A stretch of DNA of 64,000 nt from Bacillus sp. AFS059628 (GTDB lineage Bacteria; Bacillota; Bacilli; Bacillales; Bacillaceae_G). Positions 55,628-64,000 of this stretch are shown here, piece by piece. The DNA lies in NCBI RefSeq assembly GCF_002571225.1, contig NZ_NVEC01000049.1, forward strand, positions 33,442-97,441, read 5' to 3'. The notes under the pieces were generated by a model. The model saw nothing but the letters and a program-made list of their open reading frames with translations. It did not search any database and was not told where the DNA came from. How positions within the stretch are numbered: position 1 is the stretch's first letter; the number at the start of each line of letters is the position of its first letter. A program made the position numbers and the translations under genes.

Positions 55628-56173
55628 ATGATGAAGATTCTAAAAAGAGCAGCTCTTCCTCTTTTGCTCCTTTTTGTTTTTCTATTTGAAAATATGTTTG
55701 CTACTATTGTTCCAACAGCAGTTTTTTGGAAAAACAGTATAGCAGCACCTCATTTCTTTATAATTGTATTATGTTTTGTTACTGTGTACTATAGTCCGGT
55801 CCAAGGGATTTACTACGGACTATTATTTGGGTTCTTATTTGATACCGTATACACAGAACTTGTCGGTATATATATATTTGCGTATCCGATTTTAGCTTAT
55901 TTAGTTTATAGTGTGATGAAGATATTACAATTGAATTTGTTTATTGTTGCTTCTATCGTACTAGCTAGCATAGTAGCATTAGAGTATTATGTGTATGGAT
56001 TTTTAACTTTGTTAGGACGTACTCATATGTCGGCGTATGTCTTTTTCACAGATCGTCTCCTGTCTACTTTATTGCTAAATGCAATTTTCTTATTGATAGT
56101 TTGTTTCCCACTGAGACGATATTTAGTGCGTCTTTCAAAAGCGATGGAAGAAAAAGAAAAAAGGATTTTCTAA
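55628..56173 (+). CDS. mreD: Rod shape-determining protein MreD
   Basis: 181-residue membrane protein with about five TM helices (ALPLLLLFVFLFENMF, FFIIVLCFVTVYYS, GIYYGLLFGFLFDTVYTELVG and others). The last motif is the MreD family signature. Two adjacent ATGs follow AGGAGGGGG; the first is used. Confidence 0.93.
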   Translation: MMKILKRAALPLLLLFVFLFENMFATIVPTAVFWKNSIAAPHFFIIVLCFVTVYYSPVQGIYYGLLFGFLFDTVYTELVGIYIFAYPILAYLVYSVMKILQLNLFIVASIVLASIVALEYYVYGFLTLLGRTHMSAYVFFTDRLLSTLLLNAIFLLIVCFPLRRYLVRLSKAMEEKEKRIF

Positions 56174-56208
56174 TTTTATGTCGAATTGAATCGGTGGGGT
56201 GAACTTTA

Positions 56209-56895
56209 GTGGAAGAAAAAAAGCAACAAAATGTAATAATAAAGGGGACAAAAGACGGAATAACACTTCATTTAGATGATTGTTGTTCATTCTCTGAGTT
56301 ACTGAAAGAACTGGATGAAAAGCTTTCTACACATTACTATGATGGTGATGGGCGCTCTTTAATTGAAGTGCATGTGAAAGTGGGAAATCGTTATTTAACA
56401 GAAGTCCAACAAGAAGAGATTCGTACGTTAATTCGTAATAAAAAGAATCTTGTTGTGGATTCAATTGAAAGTGATGTTATAACGAAAGCGGAAGCAATAG
56501 CTTGGAAAGAAGAAACAGAAATTGTCCCTATTTCCAAAATTGTTCGCTCTGGACAAGTTTTACATGTAAAAGGAAATTTATTGTTAATTGGAGATGTTAA
56601 TCCAGGCGGAACGGTTATCGCTGGGGGGAATATTTTTGTCGTAGGATCATTAAGAGGAATTGCACATGCTGGGTATTATGGGGATTCGGATGCTGTAATC
56701 GCTGCATCTGTTATGAACCCGATGCAACTTCGAATTAGTGATGTGGCAATGCGGGCTCCGGAAGAGAAAGAAGACGGAGCGGAGGCGGCAGAATGTGCGT
56801 ATATTAATGAGAACAATCACATTGTTGTCGATCGACTGCAACTTCTCACTCATCTTAGACCTAATTTAACAAAGTTAGAAAGGGGAATTGTATAG
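56209..56895 (+). CDS. minC: Septum site-determining protein MinC
   Basis: 228-residue division inhibitor. The N-terminal FtsZ-binding domain (about 1-100) is followed by a C-terminal beta-helix (about 118-225: [21 protein letters not shown]) that binds MinD. GTG start after GGTGGGGTG. Two bases separate it from minD. Confidence 0.95.
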   Translation: MEEKKQQNVIIKGTKDGITLHLDDCCSFSELLKELDEKLSTHYYDGDGRSLIEVHVKVGNRYLTEVQQEEIRTLIRNKKNLVVDSIESDVITKAEAIAWKEETEIVPISKIVRSGQVLHVKGNLLLIGDVNPGGTVIAGGNIFVVGSLRGIAHAGYYGDSDAVIAASVMNPMQLRISDVAMRAPEEKEDGAEAAECAYINENNHIVVDRLQLLTHLRPNLTKLERGIV

Positions 56896-56897
56896 CT

Positions 56898-57695
56898 GTG
56901 GGAGAGGCAATAGTAATTACATCTGGAAAAGGCGGTGTAGGTAAAACTACAACGTCTGCGAACATTGGTACAGCCCTAGCGTTATCTGGAAAGAAAGTGT
57001 GCTTAATTGACACAGATATCGGTCTTCGCAACTTAGACGTAGTAATGGGGCTGGAAAATCGTATTGTATTTGATCTTGTTGATGTCGTTGAAGGGCGTTG
57101 TCGTTTACCTCAGGCTCTTATTAAAGATAAACGTTTTGATGATCTTTATTTATTACCTGCAGCACAAACGAGTGATAAATCAGCGGTAACACCTGAACAA
57201 ATGGATGAATTAATACAAGTATTACGTCAAGATTATGATTACATATTAATTGATTGTCCTGCAGGGATTGAGCAGGGATTTAAAAACGCGGTAGCTGGTG
57301 CGGATAAAGCAATTGTTGTTACGACGCCAGAAGTATCCTCAATGCGCGATGCGGATCGTATCATCGGGCTTTTAGAAAAAGAGGATATTGAACCACCGAA
57401 ACTTGTTATTAATCGTGTGCGTAGTCATATGCTTCATGAACAGGATATGTTAGATGTTGATGAAATCGTACGTACATTGTCAATCGAGCTTCTTGGTGTT
57501 GTCGAAGATGATGATGAAGTTATTCGTGCTACAAATACAGGTGAACCTGTAGCGTTGCAACCGAGTGGAAAAGCAGCGTTAGCTTATCGTAATATTGCAA
57601 GACGTTTGTTGGGCGAGAATGTCCCATTACAAGCATTTGAACAAGAAAAGGTATCGGTATTTACAAAGGTGAAAAACTTCTTTGGAATCCGTTAA
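56898..57695 (+). CDS. minD: Septum site-determining ATPase MinD
   Basis: 265-residue ParA-like ATPase. Deviant Walker A TSGKGGVGKTTTS, and the C-terminal amphipathic membrane-targeting helix VFTKVKNFFGIR. It recruits MinC to the membrane at poles. GTG start; AAAGGGG lies about 11 bases upstream, inside minC. Confidence 0.97.
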   Translation: MGEAIVITSGKGGVGKTTTSANIGTALALSGKKVCLIDTDIGLRNLDVVMGLENRIVFDLVDVVEGRCRLPQALIKDKRFDDLYLLPAAQTSDKSAVTPEQMDELIQVLRQDYDYILIDCPAGIEQGFKNAVAGADKAIVVTTPEVSSMRDADRIIGLLEKEDIEPPKLVINRVRSHMLHEQDMLDVDEIVRTLSIELLGVVEDDDEVIRATNTGEPVALQPSGKAALAYRNIARRLLGENVPLQAFEQEKVSVFTKVKNFFGIR

Positions 57696-57730
57696 AAGCA
57701 CTTCGCATATTTGCGGAGTGCTTTCTTTTT
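57695..57730 (+). terminator. mre-min operon terminator
   Basis: 13-bp stem (57695-57707 with 57712-57724, one T-G pair) then TCTTTTTT. Confidence 0.88.
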
Positions 57731-57739
57731 TCTTCACAC

Positions 57740-57768
57740 GAATATCTTCCTTTCCTAGCTCATACATA
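57740..57768 (+). promoter_or_regulatory. Sigma-E type promoter of spoIVFA-spoIVFB
   Basis: GAATATC (57740-57746), 14 bases, CATACATA (57761-57768): 6 of 7 and 7 of 8 matches to the mother-cell sigma-E boxes (kmATATT, CATACAnT), 60 bases before the start codon. spoIVF is sigma-E controlled in B. subtilis. Confidence 0.75.
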
Positions 57769-57828
57769 TGTACAAACTGTATACAACTGTTTCTATTTAA
57801 ATTAGCTTAATGAAGGAAAGGAGACAGT

Positions 57829-58575
57829 ATGAAGAATAGACGTGTAGAAGAAATTAAAAAACGGATTGCGAAAAGGAAGGCAGAGCAAGAAAGGATGGAG
57901 GAAGATCAGTATTTCGCTGGAGGGAATTTTGATAATGAAACAGTATTTATTGAGGATGGAGAAAAGGAAATTCATCCTTTATTTCGAAAAGAAGTGTTTT
58001 TCTTCAAAGTTTTATTATCAGCAATATTAGTTCTTTCTATCGCTATTTTATATAAGAATGCACCCTCTTCTTTTGACGGTGCTAAAGCTGTTACAGAAAA
58101 AGTGATGAAAGAAGAGTTTCAGTTTGCTACTGTAGCGAAATGGTACGAAAAGCAGTTTGGAAAACCTCTCTTATTTTATTCGCCAAATGAGAAAAAAGAA
58201 GGAACGATTCAGCAAAAAGATTATGCAATTCCTGCTTCCGGAAAGGTAATGCAGGGGTTTCAAAAAAATGGCCAAGGTGTATTTGTCCAAACAGCTACAA
58301 ATGCAACTGTTGAGTCAGTAAATGAAGGGCTAGTTGTTTTTGCAGGCAAGAAGGAGGAACTTGGTAATACAGTTCAAATTCAGCATGCAGACGGCACGGA
58401 GTCATGGTATGCAAACTTAAATGATATGTCAGTGAAATTATATGATTACGTTTCAAAGAAACAAAAAATTGGGACGGTAAATAATGATGCAAATAATAAA
58501 AATGGTAAGTTTTATTTTGCTATAAAAAAGAATGAAAAATTTATTGATCCGATTCAGGTGATTTCGTTTGATTAA
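57829..58575 (+). CDS. spoIVFA: Stage IV sporulation protein FA
   Basis: 248 residues. Basic cytoplasmic N-terminus, TM helix (about 62-80, FFKVLLSAILVLSIAILY), and an intermembrane M23/LytM-like domain (about 150-248) that lacks the complete zinc set (QHADGTES in place of HxH-type motifs), so it is not a peptidase. It anchors and inhibits the SpoIVFB protease until the forespore SpoIVB signal. GAAAGGAGA precedes the ATG. It overlaps spoIVFB by 8 bases. Confidence 0.94.
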   Translation: MKNRRVEEIKKRIAKRKAEQERMEEDQYFAGGNFDNETVFIEDGEKEIHPLFRKEVFFFKVLLSAILVLSIAILYKNAPSSFDGAKAVTEKVMKEEFQFATVAKWYEKQFGKPLLFYSPNEKKEGTIQQKDYAIPASGKVMQGFQKNGQGVFVQTATNATVESVNEGLVVFAGKKEELGNTVQIQHADGTESWYANLNDMSVKLYDYVSKKQKIGTVNNDANNKNGKFYFAIKKNEKFIDPIQVISFD

Positions 58576-59428
58576 ATATAGAGATGTTTTAACGAAAATT
58601 TCAGTGCATCCGTTATTTTGGGTTATTATTGTCATTGGTATTTTTACGGCTCGTTTTAAAGAGTTGCTACTGTTATTTTGTATCGTTCTCATTCATGAAC
58701 TTGGGCATGCTTTTGCAGCGGCACATTATAATTGGCGTATTAAAAAGATTGAACTTTTACCGTTTGGTGGTGTAGCTGAGCTCGAGGAACATGGAAATAA
58801 ATCATTGAAAGAAGAACTTGTCGTCGTAATTGCAGGACCTATTCAACACATTTGGATGATGGTAGTAGGTTATATGTTGTTTGAAGCTGGTTGGCTTCAT
58901 GCGGATTTATATTATTTCTTTATGTGGAATAATATAATTATTTTAGCGTTTAATTTACTGCCTATTTGGCCGCTTGATGGTGGGAAAGTATTGTTTAACG
59001 TATTATCATATCGTTTTCCTTATTTACAGGCACATGAAAAGATGATGAAATTATCATGTGTTTTTTTTAGTGTAATACTAGTGTGGCAGTTACTTTGGAA
59101 TAGTAACAATATTATGATGTGGGTGTTACTCATATTTTTAGCGGTGTCGTTATATCAAGAGTGGAAACAAAGACGGTATGCCTTTATGCGTTTTTTATTA
59201 GAACGTTATTACGGGAACAAAAGAGGAATTGAAAAGATCGCACCTATTGAAGTGCAATCAGAAGATCATTTATATAAGATATTCACAAAATTTCGTAGAG
59301 GGTATAAGCACTCTATAATCGTCCGTGGAAAATATAAAGAGCATTACACATTGGATGAAAATGAACTGCTCTATGCGTATTTTACTGAAAAACGAACAAC
59401 TTCATCTGTCGAAGAATTAATCGGTTAG
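58568..59428 (+). CDS. spoIVFB: Stage IV sporulation protein FB, site-2 protease
   Basis: 286-residue intramembrane zinc metalloprotease that cuts pro-sigma-K. HELGH (about 41-45) and the third ligand in NLLPIWPLDGGKVL are both present, within six hydrophobic segments. A C-terminal CBS-like region (about 215-286) may sense ATP. The TTG start overlaps spoIVFA, implying coupled translation. Confidence 0.96.
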   Translation: MIKYRDVLTKISVHPLFWVIIVIGIFTARFKELLLLFCIVLIHELGHAFAAAHYNWRIKKIELLPFGGVAELEEHGNKSLKEELVVVIAGPIQHIWMMVVGYMLFEAGWLHADLYYFFMWNNIIILAFNLLPIWPLDGGKVLFNVLSYRFPYLQAHEKMMKLSCVFFSVILVWQLLWNSNNIMMWVLLIFLAVSLYQEWKQRRYAFMRFLLERYYGNKRGIEKIAPIEVQSEDHLYKIFTKFRRGYKHSIIVRGKYKEHYTLDENELLYAYFTEKRTTSSVEELIG

Positions 59429-59455
59429 TGTTGACGATAGCACTAACCTTTTATT
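59423..59455 (+). terminator. spoIVF terminator
   Basis: GGTTAGTG (59423-59430) pairs with CACTAACC (59441-59448) and is followed by TTTTATTATT. The stop codon is inside the stem. Confidence 0.85.
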
Positions 59456-59495
59456 ATTGTAAAAGCAAAGATGATTATAAAGTGAGGAAAGAATT

Positions 59496-60884
59496 TTGAA
59501 AACGTTATATATGAACTACGCTGGATCGGAAAAACGCGTTGCAATTGAAGAGAAGAAAAAAATTGTTGAGTTTTTATGGAAGCGAAATGAAGAACAAGAG
59601 ATTGTTGGGCACATTTATGTTGGACGTATCGTAAGAACGATTGCTGGAATGAACGCAGCTTTTGTAAATATTGGTTTAGAAAAACATGCGTATCTTTCAT
59701 ACGATGATGTACCGTCTTCTTATCGTATACATGAAGGGCAAGCGGTACTCGTACAAGTTGTGAAAGAGGCAATTGATACGAAAGGACCGAAATTGACAGC
59801 GAATATAGAATTTACCGGGAAATATGTCGTTTATATGCCGTATGATGAAATGCGTGCGGTTTCTCGGAAAATAAAAGATAATAAAAGAAGGCAACAACTA
59901 CTCCAAATTGAAGTAGAAGGGACAGGTGGATACATATTCCGCTCTGCTTCTGAAAAAGGAGAAATTGAAGAAATACAAGCTGAAATGCAAAAGTTACAGC
60001 AGTTATATGAAGAGTTAAAAAGAAAAGAGGGGCAAGGAAAGGCACCGTTATTACTTCATCGACCGGCCACCTTTTTAGATCGCGTATTTCAAGAAAATCC
60101 AATTGAAACGATTGAAAAAGTAGTTGTAGATACAAGAAGTATAGTAAAAGAATTAGAAGAAAAAATTGGGGAAGAAAAAGTATCTTATTATAATGAAAAA
60201 TCTTCAATGTTTAGCCATTTTGGAATAGAGCGTGAAATCGAGAAAGCACTTCAAAAGATAGTGTGGCTTCCGAATGGTGCGTATTTAATTGTGGAACAAA
60301 TGGAGACGATGACTGTAATTGATGTGAATACAGGCAAGTTTACTGGAAAACAGAATTTACAAGATACAGTCCTTTGTACAAATGAATTGGCAGCTGAAGA
60401 GATTGCACGTCAATTAAGACTGCGTGATATCGGTGGTATGATATTAATTGATTTCATTAATATGAAAAGAAGAGAAGATAAAGAAAAGATAAGAGAATGT
60501 CTCATCGCTGCTATGCAAAATGATCGCACATATACAAGAGTGCTTGGGTTTACAGAGTTAGGGATTTTAGAGATGACACGTAAACGTAAAAAACATTCTT
60601 TACGCGACGTACTACTAGAAGAGTGTGTACCGTGCAAAGCGACGGGTTATGTGATGTCATATGAAACAATTGCGTATGAGTTAGAGAGAGAGTTAATTAC
60701 ATATGGCAATATAGAAGATGAGGCTGTATTAATCGCTGCACCTAAAGAACTGCAAAAACAATTTTTGCAAAAAGAATTACAAAAAAATATTCCATTTGAA
60801 ATTTATTTCAAAGATGATATGATCGAAAAGTACGCTATTATCCGTTTTGGAAGTAAAACAGAAATTATAGAACGGAAAAAATAG
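59496..60884 (+). CDS. rng: Ribonuclease G (RNase E/G family)
   Basis: 462-residue endoribonuclease. An S1 domain (about 35-120) surrounds the 5'-sensor; the DNase I-like catalytic core has Asp in TVIDVNTGKFTG and in GMILIDFINM; the Zn-link cysteines are in ECVPCKATGYV. Processes rRNA and mRNA 5' ends. TTG start 7 bases after GTGAGGAAAG. B. subtilis has no RNase E/G homologue and relies on RNase Y, so this gene is an addition between spoIVFB and rplU. Confidence 0.95.
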   Translation: MKTLYMNYAGSEKRVAIEEKKKIVEFLWKRNEEQEIVGHIYVGRIVRTIAGMNAAFVNIGLEKHAYLSYDDVPSSYRIHEGQAVLVQVVKEAIDTKGPKLTANIEFTGKYVVYMPYDEMRAVSRKIKDNKRRQQLLQIEVEGTGGYIFRSASEKGEIEEIQAEMQKLQQLYEELKRKEGQGKAPLLLHRPATFLDRVFQENPIETIEKVVVDTRSIVKELEEKIGEEKVSYYNEKSSMFSHFGIEREIEKALQKIVWLPNGAYLIVEQMETMTVIDVNTGKFTGKQNLQDTVLCTNELAAEEIARQLRLRDIGGMILIDFINMKRREDKEKIRECLIAAMQNDRTYTRVLGFTELGILEMTRKRKKHSLRDVLLEECVPCKATGYVMSYETIAYELERELITYGNIEDEAVLIAAPKELQKQFLQKELQKNIPFEIYFKDDMIEKYAIIRFGSKTEIIERKK

Positions 60885-60897
60885 TTAGTAGAAGTTT

Positions 60898-60915
60898 CAT
60901 TGACAATAGTCAATG
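60898..60915. promoter_or_regulatory. Perfect dyad at a candidate rplU promoter
   Basis: CATTGACAATAGTCAATG: 7-bp arms and a 4-base centre, containing TTGACA (60900-60905) with TAACAT 18 bases on (60924-60929). No T-run, so it is unlikely to be a terminator of rng. Confidence 0.5.
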
Positions 60916-60944
60916 AATTATGGTAACATCTTTATGTTATAGTT

Positions 60945-61040
60945 TATAGCACCTAAACGGCTATATGCTACAACCGCACAAGACAGGTTCCTTAAAGGCA
61001 TGTATGTCTACCTCGTTTTTGGCGAGTCTTAGTAATTAAG
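60945..61040 (+). ncRNA. Ribosomal protein L21 leader (autoregulatory mRNA structure)
   Basis: TATAGC/GCTATA hairpin (60945-60965) followed by CAAGACAGG ... CCTTAAAGGCA ... GTCTACCTCG, directly upstream of rplU. This matches, from memory, the Firmicutes L21 leader family, thought to bind L21 and repress the rplU-prp-rpmA operon. Confidence 0.8.
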
Positions 61041-61053
61041 AGGAGGTGCAAGT

Positions 61054-61362
61054 ATGTACGCAATTATCGAAACAGGTGGAAAACAAATCAAAGTTGAAGC
61101 TGGTCAAGAAATCTACATTGAAAAATTAGATGTTGAAGCTGGTGAAACTGTTACTTTTGACAAAGTTCTTTTCGTTGGTGGAGAAAACGTGAAAGTTGGT
61201 AGCCCAGTTGTAGAAGGTGCAACAGTTACTGCGAAAGTTGAGAAACACGGTCGCGCTAAGAAAATCATCGTTTTCAAATACAAAGCGAAAAAGAACAATC
61301 GTAAGAAACAAGGTCATCGTCAACCTTACACTAAGCTAGTTGTTGAAGCTATCAACGCTTAA
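61054..61362 (+). CDS. rplU: 50S ribosomal protein L21
   Basis: 102-residue 23S rRNA-binding protein. [17 protein letters not shown] at the start and the basic tail [19 protein letters not shown] are the family signatures. AAGAGGAGGTG before the ATG. Confidence 0.99.
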
Positions 61363-61373
61363 TTCTGGTTAAC

Positions 61374-61718
61374 ATGATTAAAATTACGATAAGTCGCACG
61401 AAATTAGGAAGTATCCAATCATTTAAAATGACTGGACATGCCGATTATGCGCCACATGGACAAGACCTTGTCTGTGCTGGAACTACAGCGGTTGTGTTTG
61501 GTTCCATAAATGCTGTGGAAGAACTTTGTAATGTGCAGGCAACTATTGAACTCGGAAGTGATGGCGGATTCTTAACGTATGAATTGCCTAATGATTTAGA
61601 CGTTCATACAATGGAAAAAGCACAGATACTTTTAGAAGGATTGGTTGTTTCGCTTAAGACGATCGAACTTGATTACGGAAAGTATATCCGTTTAATAGAA
61701 AAAGTGCAGGAGGTGTAA
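61374..61718 (+). CDS. prp: Ribosomal-processing cysteine protease Prp (YsxB)
   Basis: 114-residue Cys protease that removes the N-terminal extension of L27. Catalytic His in MTGHADYA (about 22) and Cys in DLVCAGTTAV (about 34) are present. It lies between its operon partner rplU and its substrate gene rpmA, 3 bases from the latter. Confidence 0.95.
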   Translation: MIKITISRTKLGSIQSFKMTGHADYAPHGQDLVCAGTTAVVFGSINAVEELCNVQATIELGSDGGFLTYELPNDLDVHTMEKAQILLEGLVVSLKTIELDYGKYIRLIEKVQEV

Positions 61719-61721
61719 CGT

Positions 61722-62012
61722 ATGTTAAGATTAGATCTTCAGTTTTTCGCATCTAAGAAAGGTGTAGGTAGTACAAAGAACGGTCGTGACTCTCAGTCAA
61801 AACGTCTTGGTGCTAAACGCGCAGATGGTCAAACGGTTTCAGGTGGTTCAATTCTTTACCGTCAACGCGGTACAAAAATTTATCCAGGTGTTAACGTTGG
61901 TCGTGGTGGCGATGACACTTTATACGCGAAAGTTGACGGCGTAGTACGCTTCGAGCGTCTTGGCCGTGACCGCAAACAAGTGAGCGTATATCCTGTTGCT
62001 CAAGAAGCATAA
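61722..62012 (+). CDS. rpmA: 50S ribosomal protein L27 (with Prp-cleaved N-terminal extension)
   Basis: 96 residues. The first nine residues, MLRLDLQFF, are the Firmicutes-specific extension removed by Prp after the LQFFA-type motif. The mature protein begins near [15 protein letters not shown] and its flexible N-terminus reaches the peptidyl-transferase centre. GGAGGTG before the ATG. Confidence 0.99.
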   Translation: MLRLDLQFFASKKGVGSTKNGRDSQSKRLGAKRADGQTVSGGSILYRQRGTKIYPGVNVGRGGDDTLYAKVDGVVRFERLGRDRKQVSVYPVAQEA

Positions 62013-62022
62013 GAACTCACGG

Positions 62023-62058
62023 AAAACTCTAACCTGAGTGCAGGTTAGAGTTTTTCTA
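62023..62058 (+). terminator. rplU-prp-rpmA terminator
   Basis: 13-bp perfect stem (62023-62035 with 62042-62054), T5 tail. Confidence 0.92.
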
Positions 62059-62075
62059 TATTAAGGGGTATCTAA

Positions 62076-62624
62076 ATGAATGAAAAATGGACAATTATAG
62101 ATGCATTGCGCCATTCAAGACATGATTGGCTCAATCGTATGCAGATGGTGAAAGGAAACCTTTCCCTTGGAAAAGTGGAAGAAATTCATAGTCTCATCGA
62201 TCGTTTTGTCCAAGAAGCGAGACAAGAATCCAATCTGATGGGGCTATCAATGCCTTTATTTTCAGAGTGGATTTTAACATATAATTGGAAACAGCAGCCG
62301 TGCTTATTGGAGTACGAAGTATTAGGGAAATTACATAACTTATCTCACTTAGATGAGACTGTATGTACATGGACGAATCAATTTTTCTCAATGCTTCAGC
62401 ATAGTTTAGACGTATATGTTGAAAATTATGTTTGTATCACAATTGAATGTGACGCGGAGAATGCTCGTTTCTTTTTTGATTTTCGTGGTAAGCTAACGAG
62501 TGTAGAAGAACTACAGAATTGGCTTGCGAACCAAAACAATAAATGGTATTCCATTTCTTATACAGTAAGAGACGAAGAAGTCTCAGTTATATTACAACCA
62601 ATTGAAAAAAGTGTGGTGAAATAA
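62076..62624 (+). CDS. spo0B: Sporulation phosphotransferase Spo0B
   Basis: 182-residue phosphorelay protein passing phosphate from Spo0F to Spo0A. The phospho-His is in the helix [19 protein letters not shown] (one of the two His at 13-16, the second by position of the HDWLN motif). The C-terminal half is a degenerate HATPase-like fold without ATP motifs. The stop overlaps the obgE start (TAATG), as in B. subtilis. Confidence 0.95.
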   Translation: MNEKWTIIDALRHSRHDWLNRMQMVKGNLSLGKVEEIHSLIDRFVQEARQESNLMGLSMPLFSEWILTYNWKQQPCLLEYEVLGKLHNLSHLDETVCTWTNQFFSMLQHSLDVYVENYVCITIECDAENARFFFDFRGKLTSVEELQNWLANQNNKWYSISYTVRDEEVSVILQPIEKSVVK

Positions 62625-63910
62625 TGTTTGTAGATCAGGTCAAGATATATGTAAAAGGCGGCGACGGTGGTAACGGAATGGTTGCGTATCGTCGTGAGAA
62701 GTATGTTCCAAAAGGTGGCCCAGCAGGTGGCGACGGTGGTAAAGGTGCAGATGTTGTTTTCGTTGTTGAGGAAGGCTTACGTACATTAATGGACTTCCGC
62801 TACCAACGTCATTTCAAAGCTGATCGCGGTCAGCACGGAATGAGTAAAGGGCAGCACGGACGTAAATCTGAAGATTTACTTGTAAAGGTTCCGCCAGGAA
62901 CAGTAGTAAAAGATGAAAAAACTGGTCAAATTCTTGCCGATTTAGTAACGCATGGACAAACTGCTGTAATTGCAAAAGGTGGCCGTGGTGGTCGTGGTAA
63001 CTCACGTTTCGCAACAGCTACGAATCCAGCACCAGAAATCGCTGAGAACGGGGAACCAGGTCAAGAGCGTGATGTCATTCTAGAACTTAAAGTACTAGCA
63101 GACGTTGGACTTGTTGGATTCCCAAGTGTAGGTAAATCTACATTATTATCTGTCGTATCATCAGCACGTCCGAAAATTGCAGAGTATCACTTCACAACAA
63201 TCGTTCCAAATCTTGGTGTTGTTGAAACTGGTGATAACCGCAGCTTCGTTATGGCTGACCTTCCTGGACTAATTGAAGGTGCACATGCCGGCGTCGGACT
63301 TGGACACCAATTCTTACGTCATATCGAGCGTACACGTGTAATCGTGCATGTTGTTGATATGTCTGGTTTAGAAGGCCGTGATCCATATGAAGATTATGTA
63401 ACGATTAATAATGAATTAAAAGAATACAATCTTCGCTTAACGGAGCGTCCACAAGTTGTTGTTGCAAACAAAATGGATATGCCAGATGCAGAAGAAAACT
63501 TACAAGCATTTAAAGAGAAAGTGGGAGACGAAGTAAAAATCTTCCCAATCTCAGCTGTAACGAAACAAGGGGTTCGTGACTTACTGTTTGAAGTAGCGAA
63601 CTTAATAGAAACAACACCAGAATTCCCAATACATGAAGTTGTAGATGAGTCTGATACAAGTGTAATGTACAAACTTGACACTGAAGGTGTTAAATTTGAA
63701 ATTACACGTGAAAGTGATGGCACGTTTGTTATCTCTGGTTACGATATCGAGAAAACATTCAAGATGACAGACTTCTCACGTGATGAATCTGTACGTCGTT
63801 TCGCTCGTCAAATGCGCGGAATGGGTATTGATGAAGCTCTTCGTGCACGTGGTGCGAAAGACGGAGATATTGTAAAAATTCTTGAATATGAATTTGAATT
63901 TATCGACTAA
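62624..63910 (+). CDS. obgE: Essential GTPase ObgE
   Basis: 428 residues. Gly-rich Obg domain (1-158, [20 protein letters not shown]), G domain with [23 protein letters not shown] and NKMD, and a C-terminal OCT domain (about 350-428). Links ribosome assembly, ppGpp and initiation of sporulation, which fits its coupling to spo0B. Confidence 0.98.
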   Translation: MFVDQVKIYVKGGDGGNGMVAYRREKYVPKGGPAGGDGGKGADVVFVVEEGLRTLMDFRYQRHFKADRGQHGMSKGQHGRKSEDLLVKVPPGTVVKDEKTGQILADLVTHGQTAVIAKGGRGGRGNSRFATATNPAPEIAENGEPGQERDVILELKVLADVGLVGFPSVGKSTLLSVVSSARPKIAEYHFTTIVPNLGVVETGDNRSFVMADLPGLIEGAHAGVGLGHQFLRHIERTRVIVHVVDMSGLEGRDPYEDYVTINNELKEYNLRLTERPQVVVANKMDMPDAEENLQAFKEKVGDEVKIFPISAVTKQGVRDLLFEVANLIETTPEFPIHEVVDESDTSVMYKLDTEGVKFEITRESDGTFVISGYDIEKTFKMTDFSRDESVRRFARQMRGMGIDEALRARGAKDGDIVKILEYEFEFID

Positions 63911-63940
63911 GACTGCCGAAATATGGCAGTCTTTTTTTAT
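63911..63940 (+). terminator. obgE terminator
   Basis: GACTGCC (63911-63917) pairs with GGCAGTC (63925-63931), T8 tail. Confidence 0.92.
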
Positions 63941-63966
63941 CCCACTTTAATGGGCAGTAAGACCCC
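63933..63966 (-). repeat. Dispersed hairpin repeat, copy B (bcr-like)
   Basis: Read on the minus strand: GGGTCTTACTGCCC (63952-63965), 8 bases, GGGATAAAA. It is identical to copy A at 41956-41988 in both blocks, with the inner pair changed from G-C to A-T (CCCA-ttaaag-TGGG). The element may continue past the window end. Confidence 0.7.
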
Positions 63967-64000
63967 TACCTCAAAATTAAGCGGAAGCAAAGAAGTTAGG

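Overview
The window is a chromosomal segment of a low-GC, endospore-forming Firmicute, almost certainly a member of the Bacillus cereus group. The basis is the base composition, the many sporulation genes (gerE, gerM, lonB, spoVID, ysxE, spoIIB, spoIVFA/FB, spo0B), protein sequences matching B. cereus/B. anthracis homologues from memory (for example the RacE2-type glutamate racemase), and a gene order that follows the B. subtilis sdh-to-obg region with group-specific insertions. No database search was possible. Family names rest on visible motifs and recalled homology.

Layout. 1-2.5 kb: 3' part of sdhA, then sdhB and a ysmA-like thioesterase. 2.5-14.6 kb: an accessory block of VanY carboxypeptidase, MotAB stator, e(P4)-type acid phosphatase, an ABC-2 exporter pair, an Rrf2 regulator, aquaporin, a DMT exporter with a divergent XRE-cupin regulator, PspC, and an amidohydrolase with a nucleobase permease. 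14.7 kb: gerE behind a clear sigma-K type promoter. 15-19 kb: two DJ-1/PfpI paralogues around a TetR regulator, then an MFS exporter. 19.2-23.2 kb: racE, gerM, rph, rdgB and a phosphodiesterase. 23.27-23.42 kb: tRNA-Gly and tRNA-Arg.

23.4-27.6 kb is the most plastic part. The 3' end of tRNA-Arg recurs at 25047 and 25770. Between the copies lie a WXG-type polymorphic toxin with its immunity gene, a truncated second copy of the immunity gene and orphan gene remnants. After them come a yvbH-like gene, a PD-(D/E)XK-like gene interrupted by an in-frame stop, and two small membrane-protein genes, one only 34 codons long.

27.7-64 kb is conserved core: ysoA-tig-clpX-lonB-lon-engB (protein folding and proteolysis), ohrA-ohrR (peroxide defence), hemAXCDBL (5-aminolevulinate to uroporphyrinogen III) with a perfect PerR box upstream of hemA, spoVID-ysxE (spore coat), a T-box leader with valS-folC, spoIIB-maf-radC, mreBCD-minCD (shape and division-site choice), spoIVFA-FB (pro-sigma-K activation), rng, rplU-prp-rpmA (L21, L27 and the L27-processing protease), and spo0B-obgE.

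The less expected signals are: the tRNA-anchored toxin/immunity scar field; a dispersed hairpin repeat present twice with a compensatory base-pair change; several strong dyads sitting on or beside promoters (ABC exporter, MFS exporter, XRE/DMT, rplU); an 11-bp tandem repeat upstream of the 34-codon peptide; and the nonsense-interrupted nuclease-like gene. I found no CRISPR array, complete prophage, insertion sequence or integrase.
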